From: Bilabrum cf. latius | Taxonomy: Eukaryota > Bigyra: Bicosoecida > Bigyra > Bicosoecida | Assembly (NCBI GenBank): GCA_965178125.1 | Contig: OZ237765.1 | Location: forward strand, 744,001-808,000 | Length of the DNA: 64,000 nucleotides | Direction of reading: 5' to 3' | Shown here: piece by piece, positions 55,101-64,000 of the stretch | Position numbering within the stretch: position 1 is the first letter of the stretch | Layout of the letters: every line of letters starts with the position of its first letter | Notes under the pieces: model-generated | Told to the model about the DNA's origin: nothing | The model's database searches: none | Seen by the model: the letters and a program-made list of their open reading frames with translations, nothing else | Position numbers and translations under genes: made by a program

Positions 55101-58100
55101 CCGTATTTATATCTGCATTCAACAAGCACAGGCCCGCTCAAGGGCCCGGGTCTGCTGCAGCAGACCCAGTCCCGGCAGCCTCCTCGCCCTCGCCCTCGCC
55201 CTCGCCCTCGCCCTCGCCCTCGCCCTCGCCCTCGCCCTCGCCCTCGCCCTCTCCAGCCCCGCCAGCTGCGGCACCCGCAGGCGCCGGCACCTCCCTGGGT
55301 GGCTATCTGCCCACCACCAGTGGCCTACCGTGCTCACCCCCGGGACTGGGCCCTCCCTCCTCGCCCCCCTCCTCCTCCACACCAACCACCCCCGCCACAG
55401 GAGACCCCGGGGCCCCCTCTCCCCTCGTGCCCGCCCAGCCCTTGAGGTCGTCGCTGGTCAGGCGCGCCGCCCCACTGAGGTGTGCCAGGGAGGCCCTCCT
55501 CCACTGTTCCTTGGAGGGGTGCTCGTCTGCAAGGGGGCCCGCTTTGGCCTCTTCCACCTTGAGGAGGCCCTTGGTGACGTACTGGAAGGCCTCCTCCACC
55601 GAGTCTGTGAAGTAGAGCCGGTCCACGTCCGACTGGCTCATGGTGCCCATGTCCACTGCCGCCTGAAAGTTCACCACCCTCCGCCAGTAGGTCTCGCCGA
55701 ACATCACGATGGGGGTGTGCCGCTTCCAGCGCCGCTCCTTGCCGCCGATCTTGCCCGTCTGCAGCAGGGTCATGGTCTCGGCCAGCTCGTCCAGAGTGCC
55801 TATGCCCCCAGGGGCCACCACCAGCGCGGCTGAGTCGTGGACCAGCCAGAACTTGCGGGTGGCGAAGTAGTGCAGCTCGAAGGAGAGTGCAGGGGTGCAG
55901 TAGGGATTCAAGGAGGGCTCGAAGGGGAGGCTGATCCCGATGCCGATGGAGCGAGCACCGGGCACTTGTGCAGCTCCCCCGTTTGCCGCCTCCATCATGC
56001 CGGGGCCCCCACCGGTCGCGATCACGTAGGGCTCCGAGCCAGACGCGTCCCGCCGGCCCATGCTCCATTCCGTCAGTCTACGGCTCAGCTCTCGTACCCT
56101 AACGTAGTACTCGCACATCCAAGCAGTGCGCTCGAGACGGTCGAGCTGCGCAACCGCGGTGTCTCGCTCCTCTGACCCCTCGGCTGCAGCCTCCACTGAC
56201 TTCTTGGCCGCAGCGACCGCCTTAACATGGTCATCAGGGTGTTTGGCACGAGCAGACCCGAAAACAAGTATGGTGCTCTTTACTTTTTCGCGTTGCAGAC
56301 GCTGTTCCGGTTCGAGCAGCTCCGAGAGAAATCGGAGGGGCTTTGCCGCTGGAGACGCCAGGAATGCAGCGTTCTTGTACGCCTTTTGCGGCTTAATCAT
56401 GTCCATGCCTGGGGGCAGCTGAACAACGGGGTCAAGTACGTCAGCCGCAGGGGCATCGCCTTCCACCCGTGCAGCTGCCACTGGCACAACATCCTATCCT
56501 TTCCCGGATGATGCCATTAGAAAAGAGAAGCTTGAACCACAGCTTCACAATAATACAATACTGTCTTCGCTAGATCCGCGTCGGCGTTCAGTAAATACTG
56601 TGTCGAGGCGGCTACTTCGTCAATCGGTTTCGCCCAATTCTGTTGAAATTCAGATTTTGGTTGCTTCAAACAACACCATATAAATAATCACATCTTGATT
56701 CTGTCAGAACAACATTTCGATCGAATAGCCCAGTATGGCTGCTTTTCAGGCCGTAATGCGATGCCCACACATGCGAATGGCCTCAGTTGGGAATGGTGTG
56801 CTGCGTTCGTCCGCTTTGAAGTCAATGATGCGCTGCCCACACATGAACAAGGCTATGGCACAATCAGTTGCTTCCCTGTCTGGCGCCGCTACCAATGCGT
56901 CTGCCGTGGCCGCAGATGTTGCATCCAAGCGTGAGTATGATATATCTTGAGCTTATTGTGAAGCCTACAAAGGTCATACCCTCCAGTAGTCTGGCTGTGT
57001 GAACATGATGCAGGAGTCGCCGTACCGCTACTGCAGAGGCCGGCTCTCGCTCGGATGTTGGCCTTTGGCAAGCCTTATTGGGTGCTACGGGTGTAACTTG
57101 ATTCTAGATTTTGGTAACACCGCCGTTTAATCCGAATATTGAGGACTGGCTGAGAAACTGCCGATGCTGAGGTGACGTGGATGCTAGCTTTTCTTACCTA
57201 TGGTCTCCGTTGAAGCCAAATGGCCGTACTATTGCGGTCCAGTGAATTTAAAAGAACTCTATGAGTCTATTTGCCGGCTCTAGATTGCTCCGATGACATC
57301 CCCTAGTGTCTTCACGCTCGCTGCCATGCACGGATCCCTGATCAGTCGCCATGTTGCTGTTCTCATTACGCAGACGAGAACATACGTCGCTCTTCTTCCC
57401 CACCCCCCGAGTGCTTCGAAGCCCGAGCATCGCTTGCAGCTGGGCAGCAGCTGCCCCAGTCCGTGGCCCAGGTGGTGGCGAGCGTCGGGCACCGGCAAGC
57501 TGCATCTCCCCTACAGCCAGAGGCACGCGGCGCCGGCCAAGCAGTGGGCGATGCATCGGTTGCCGTCGAGGATGCATCTGAGTCCGGGCCAGACGTGTGG
57601 ATGAACCGCGGTGCCAAGAATGTCGATGCTGGCACATGCCCGCATGGACACGGGCAGCCTCTCGAGAGCGGCCGTGGCGGCGTTGCCTCAGCCACCGGAG
57701 AGCATGGCTCGTAGAAGGGGCAGATGGAAACGGAAGTGGGAGGGAAGCAGCAGGGAGGCTCGTCCGTCTCCCGCTACGAGGCCGGCTTCAAGCATGCCAT
57801 CAGCTCCATCCGCCGTGAGGGCAGGTACCGCGTGTTCCGCACGTTGGAGAGGCACCAGGGCAGGTTCCCCTACATGACGCTGCACGGGGAGCAGGGAACA
57901 GCCGAGGAAGGGGCACAGGGTGACGAGGGGCAGGCCCAGTCAGAGGCCAAGGAGATCGTGGGGTGGTGCTCGAACGACTACCTGGGCATGGGCCAGCACC
58001 CCGAGGTCATCCGGGCAGCCGTGCAGACGGCCGTGGAGTAGGGGGCAGGGGCGGGCGGCACCCGGAACATCAGCGGCACCAACTGCGAGCACGTGAAGTT

Positions 58101-61100
58101 GGAGCAGGAGCTGGCGGACCTGCACGGCAAGGGCGGCGCGCTCATTTTCCAGTCGTGCTACATGGCCAACGACGCGGTGCTGACCACTCTGGCCAAGGTC
58201 TTTCCCGGTCTGGAGGTGTACTCGGACGAGATGAACCACGCCTCTATGATCCAGGGGATCAGGCACTCGGGGGCCCCAAAGCACATCTACAGGCACAACG
58301 ACATGGAGCACCTGCGCGAGCTGCTGGCCAAGGCAGACCCCAGCACGCCCAAGCTTGTGGCATTCGAGTCGGTCAACTCGATGGAGGGCACGGTGGCGCC
58401 CATCCACGAGATCTGCGACCTGTGCGACGAGTTTGGGGCCATGACCTTCTGCGACGAGGTGCACGCCGTGGGTCTATACGGGGATACTGGGGCCGGGGTG
58501 GGCGAGAGGGACGGGGCCATGGATCGGCTCGACATGGTCACCGGGACGCTCGGCAAGGCATACGGTGTGGCGGGGGGATACGTGGCTGGGAGCGCTGCCA
58601 TGGTGGACGCGATGCGGCTCATGGCCAGCGGTTTCATCTTCACCACGGCCATGCCGCCCGCCAATGCCGCGGCCGCCACTGCCTCTGTAGCCCACCTGAA
58701 GAGATCCACCTGGGAGCGCCGCTTCCTGCACGCCAACTCGCAGCACCTGAAGCGGCTCCTGGTAGACGCTGGCATACCGGTCATGGACTCGGTCTCGCAC
58801 ATCGTGCCCGTGCTGGTGGGTGACGCAGCCAAAGCCCAGGCGGCCTCAAAGATGCTCCTGGAAAAGCACGGAATTTACGTGCAGCCCATCAACTACCCCA
58901 CGGTGCCCCGTGGCACGGAGCGGCTCCGGATGACGCCTACCCCCTTCCATTCGGAGGCCATGATGAGGCAGCTGGTGGAGGCCCTGGGGCAGGTGTGGAC
59001 CGAGCTGGGGCTGGGGAGGTCCCGTGCCTGTCCCGCGGGCATCAAGGAGTACGCTGCTGTGCCCGAGGAGGAGCACCTCCCGAGGGTGGAGTGGAGCGGG
59101 CCTGTGCAGCGGGAGGACAAGGACGTGACGGCGGTGGAGCGGGAGAGGCACGAGGCCAGGGTGAGGGAGTTCCACCAGCAGGCAAGCGCAAGGGGAAGGG
59201 GCAGAGAGGCGCAGGGGGCCACGGATGCGCTACAGGACAGCGCGCTGTGGTGGGCAGGGGTGCACGCATGTGGCGCAGCGGCCGAGGGTTTGAAGGAGGC
59301 AGCGGAGACTGGCCATCATGCCCAGGCGTAGGGTCGGGTGTGAGAAAGCTGGCAGGGCGGTAGGGGAGATCGCCTCAATCAGGCTGCTTTAATGTGTTGA
59401 TCTGGTCCAGCGCATAGTCGGGGCAAATGCTCGGCTTCTGCCGCTCGCAGATACACCTTAGGAGCAGCGAGTCTAACAGTGATCCACACGATCCATACTT
59501 GATTCGCGAAGAATCCTAGCAACTTCGGGATCCATCCATGGATACATGAACGAATCATGATAATCCCATAAGATCCTCACATTTTGTTATAACTTATCTT
59601 CAGAACAGATCCTCGGACATGGTCCGATCTAGACTTGGTCTGCTTGGTATTGCACCGGTTCTGTGCAGACAGCCAGAGAGCTCAACCTTACGTACTGCCC
59701 GTCCTTGCGACCGACTCTGCACCGAGGTGGCGTGACTGCTGCGCGTACCGCGCTGCGACCCACAGGGTCAAGCTAGCACTCCACAGTATCCCCAGCATGG
59801 ACAGCACTAGTGGCCCGCCCACTAGTATGCCCCGCTCCCACAGCCACAGCCTTGCGTCAAGCAACTCTCGCGCGGGCGACTCGTGCCGCGCAACCGCGCA
59901 GAACCCGGCAGAGGCCGGGTCCTGCATCGAGGTGCACCAACCGCCCAGCGAAAGCGCAGCAAAGAGGCCGAGATCCTCGAGCAGCCGCACCGCAATAGAC
60001 TGCACCCGCACTCGGCCCACCCACTCTTGCACGGGATTTGTGGCCCACCCAGCCAAGCCACCAGTACCCCCCAGCAGCATGAGCATGTGGCTGGGCCCCG
60101 CGTCCCACGCAAGCAGCGACACCAACCGCATGGCTACTATGGAGCTCTTGCTCGGGGTCTTTGCGCGGGCAAGAGGCAACCAATGCCCATCGATCAAGTG
60201 CTATCGACTACTGGTTTCCCCGCTGCTCCGGACTCTGTTGTACTACATGCTCTTGCCGGAAGCGGCCGACGGGTGTGCCATCAACGCGTCGGCTCGATCA
60301 TGCTTGTACGCTTGCTCCTACGCGTGTACCAGCTCCGCGACACAGTCCGTCTGTGGCTCGAGCGAGCCTCCGGAGCTGTCCATCGACTGCACCATTGGCC
60401 CCGTGTCCACAGCGAGAATGCACCCGCCCGCAACCTGGCTGTGCACGCGCATGTCCGACTCGGAGGGCGCACCACTGCTACGTAGGCGACTCGATGGGAC
60501 CACCGGACTGGCGCCTGAGTCCAGGGCTGCCGCTCCGGTGTTTGGATGCTGTGGTAGGAAATGCAACGAGTCAGTTCCAGCGTGAAAGCTTCGTGGGGAG
60601 TTCCTGCCCTGCATGGCTAGTCGGTATTTCGGGCCCGACTGCGCCGCGGGATGAATCGCGGTGAGCTGTGCATCGCTTGCAAATCGGCTCCCTTGCCCAA
60701 GCAGCTCGATCAGCATGCTCGTGGCATCGTGTCCCATGCAAGTCAGTATAGCTCTGCAAGCCCCGCCCAACCCAGCAGCTACCACCAGAACAGCTCCCGC
60801 CCCTGACAGATCGGCAGCGATAAGGGATAAGGCCAGCAGGATGTACCCCATGGCGCGAGCGACACCCGCCGCTGCTATCAAGTCAAGAGTACATACTAGC
60901 GAGACATCAGAGCTGCCGACCCCCTGCCCACCGCTGCTATCCTGATCCTCCCCTAGGAGCACACTAGATAGCCCTGCAGGGTCTTTGTCCACCATGCAAA
61001 AGCTTTGATGCACGCACTGCCCTACCGCCCCCACGACGCACAGCAACCCTACAGCCACGGTGCACCATGCCCAGGGAGAGGCGCTCAGCTGCGCTGCAGG

Positions 61101-64000
61101 ACACCTGTCCCACCTGCTGGCAGACCCCTCGCGCAGGCAAGGCAGCCGCACTTCAAGCCGCGCGCTGGATGCGTTCACAACTGGTAGCCACACGCCTCCC
61201 GGCAGCTGACCAGCTCGCAATAGCCGCACGAGACGCTGCGCCAGAGCCCCGGCGCTGCGAGTCCTCTGCTGCGGCACCCCGAGAACCTGCACTGCGGGCA
61301 GAGGCCTGAGTCTGACCTTGACGTCAATCTCCATGCGGATCACGGGCGGGTGCACCGAGGGTTGCAGCTTGGTCAGGCTCTGCTGGCTTGAGGCGGCTTC
61401 GGGTCGATCGGTGGGCAAGTCGCCGATGGGCCATTGCGGTGGATGTGCTCTGATGCCCATGATGAGGGGCTCAATACGGCGAGTGTCGAGGGAGACGTTC
61501 CTGCCCTGGTCTGCGTCCCACTCCCCCAAAAGATCTGCGATGTCAGCGCCTAGCTCCGCGGAGAGATGGTGCAGCTGGTCTGGGCTCGGCTCGGGATATT
61601 GCAGCCCCGGTGGTGCAGCGGGCTAGGGGGTCATGACCTGGGCTTGCGGCCACATATTTCGGTCGAAGTCGAGCGTGAAGTGCACCAGGGCAGTGCTGGA
61701 CTGCTCCCTCTGGGCCCATGCGGCAGAAAATGACAGCTCAACGCCTTTGCCCCGGTCGTTGACACACGTCAGTGTATGCTCGGCCCCATTGTGTGAGGCT
61801 GTAGCTCCATTCACAGGCAGGGGCGGTGACCCCGACCAGGCTGAAGACCACACCCTCGACACCGAGGCAGCCATGGCCCACCCGGTTGGTCTACCTGTGG
61901 GACTCGGTTCCATCACCAGGTCGACGGGCACATGGTCGGGATCATTGCACTTTGCCCTGCACACGGGTCGATACTAGAAGGCACCGATCAAAGACGTGTC
62001 GTTGCACTCCCATCCTCCCCCATTCACGACGGGCAGCTGCTGCAGCGCGGCCCCTGGGATTATGCGATCTAGCCGTACCCCCCTATACCTGGCGAATGGT
62101 CCTATCAGCGGAGATATCATCTCCTATGGCAGGGACCAAGCAGGTGACACCGGATCTTGGAGCGGTGTCGCGCTGCCATTCAGCGATGGGCTGGCTCGAG
62201 GTCCACGAAGGCGAGATATAGGCGGGCGCCAGGCACCGTGGGATGGAGGGTATGCCCTGCGGAACTCGCCGCCTATGGTCACTGCTCGCGTGGAAGTGGC
62301 CGCGGGATAGTCAAAGTGCACCAGATCTATGTTATACTCGCTGGTATTCACTGAGTATAGAGAAGCGCAGCCCAATTTGCCAGCCCTGCGCCAGGCAGGC
62401 AGGGCCTTCTGAGCGTCCATCCAGGACTACGACGCGGCGCTGATGGCGGATTGGCTCCATTGCAATTTGTTATCGAAAGAATGATCGTTAGTGCCTGCCC
62501 CTAGGGCGACAGTGGGGGAACAGTTCCTGGCCTGCACGCAGGAGGGGTCGTCCAGCAGCACGATGGCAGCGACCAGGACCGGCTCAGTGCCCCCCTTCTC
62601 GCTGCTGCAGACCACGGTGCTGGCTTCAAGGGAGTGGCCGATGTCCATGGTGGGCACGGTGTCCATCATGGTTTGCGTCACGGGCACGCGGTTGAGGCGC
62701 CATGGGTAGCCTGTCTGCGGGTATCCCAGGTGCAGCAGTCTGGAGCCGTTGGTGGGCAGCACGGCCACCGTGCCCGGAGGATAGGTCACCGACACCACCT
62801 GGTGCCAGCGATTGCCCTGATGAGCAATATGTTCCTGCTGGGATCCCCCTCTGAAGCTGAAATACTACTCCACGACCCCCACCGCAGTGGTGGCCTGTGC
62901 CACTGCGTAGTCTTGCTCGAACACAGACCGGTTGGCGAGGGATGGCCCTGTGTGCGGGATCAAGGGACATGCACCGGGCGATACAGCCCCATGGTCTGCA
63001 CTGGCAAACATGCCCCGACCTGGGTCTTCCCACTGAGGGGGCCACAGTGTGGCCTGTCTGCAAGTGTCGTTCGGTGCGATGGGCACGTCCATGGGGGTGC
63101 ACCTCGGGGAGTACAGCGCCCTGGGGCACACGGTGTGATGAGTGAACAGCCGAGGCTGTCTCATGTATCCGTATGTATTCAAGTCCACCTGTGTCCCTGC
63201 AGAGTAGTCCCTGTACACACGCGGCGATGTGAGGGGCTGCTGCGGGACGGGGCTCCAAGGCCGCTCTGACTCCCCGAGCCCGATGATGCCAGGCCACTGG
63301 TAGTAGCCAGCCGTGATCAAGCCGCCCGTGATGTGGTTGTCGGAGCTGCTAGGCTGTCGGAACTGAAAGAACCACTGCTCTTCCGTCCATGGCTCGACGC
63401 TGCGGGTCGGCGGGAACAGGGCGGACCGGCTTGTGGTGCAAGCAACAGCCAGTGCCGGCGGTTCTTGGGCGGTAGCTGCGGCTGGCGTGTACCCCTTATC
63501 GGCCGCCATTGTGGCAAAATTTAATATTTTGAGGGGGTTCCTAGCACTGACACCATTGGCTCGTGCTAACTGTCCCTCTGGACCTGCGCTCCAATTCCAC
63601 CGCATCGTAGCTTGATTTCGAATGGAGCCTGACCAGGGTTGCTGTACGACATCGCAGCCAAGCCCAATGTTCTGCTCCATGCTTTCGTTGTAATGGATGA
63701 TTCGCGAAGAACGAACAGCCGCCGGGCCAGTTCCTGTTGCATTAGCTGGCCAGGCTGCTCGCCACAATGCTGCTTGCCAGTGGGTCAATCGGGAACGATT
63801 ACAACGGGATGCAACGAGTAAGAAAATGACCAGCTTCGTTCGATTGATTACTTCTCATGGTATTGTTAGTCTGTGTGCACTCACAATTGCACACGGGCTC
63901 GCTTTGCGAAGCGAAAGGCAGCAAAATACTCGCGCCTGCGTCTCGCATAGTCTCGATGGTCCTCGCATCACATCCCAGATGCAGCAGGATTGCAGCAAAG

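Overview
This window reads as nuclear DNA of a unicellular, flagellate, non-photosynthetic-looking eukaryote: GC-rich, gene-dense, with short spliceosomal introns and no bacterial operons. Eukaryotic signatures include a gamma-tubulin complex protein (GCP2 type), the axonemal protein CFAP91, COQ8/ADCK, a mitochondrial-type 5-aminolevulinate synthase, an EFR3-like scaffold, a NOL11-like protein, MRH receptors, EXPERA and PWWP proteins. I do not assign a taxon.

The central result is a changed genetic code. Read with the standard code almost every gene looks broken by UAG; read with UAG as sense, the pieces join in frame into 23 coherent genes covering roughly 85-90 % of the window (about 18,500 codons). 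I count about 78 in-frame UAG codons. All 23 genes end at UGA (20) or UAA (3), none at UAG. At recognisable conserved sites UAG falls where glutamine is expected: COQ8 K-V-Q-Y-P-G, GCP2 Y-W-E-Q-R-F, DUF5054 S-Q-R-D-V-P-G. The best reading is UAG = Gln, UGA = main stop, UAA = rare stop. All gene models below use it.

Layout: (1) 1-8 kb, an Mn-type CDF transporter and a ~1,970-codon EFR3-like gene on +. (2) 8-11.3 kb, a coiled-coil/EF-hand-like ciliary-type protein on -. (3) 11.8-20.6 kb, a membrane/glycan block: two divergent MRH-EGF-TM receptor-like genes, two tandem DUF2306 membrane genes and a secreted GH38-like (DUF5054) protein. (4) 20.7-31.4 kb, an RRM protein, GCP2, an EXPERA protein, argininosuccinate synthase and a small LRR-like ORF. 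(5) 31.5-44.2 kb, a TPR-like protein, CFAP91, a ~2,000-aa PWWP protein full of tandem repeats, and a protein with a mitochondrial-like presequence. (6) 44.3-64 kb, a DEAH helicase relative lacking its catalytic motifs, NOL11-like, COQ8, a LOG-family protein, ALA synthase and a large multi-pass membrane glycoprotein.

Genes are packed head-to-head (about 110-340 bp between starts) or tail-to-tail (about 70-435 bp). Introns begin GTRAG and end almost always in CGCAG. Two short DNA words, CACTCGTCACACC and the palindrome GGTTGCAACC, recur across unrelated genes more often than expected. No tRNA, rRNA, CRISPR array or transposon was recognised.
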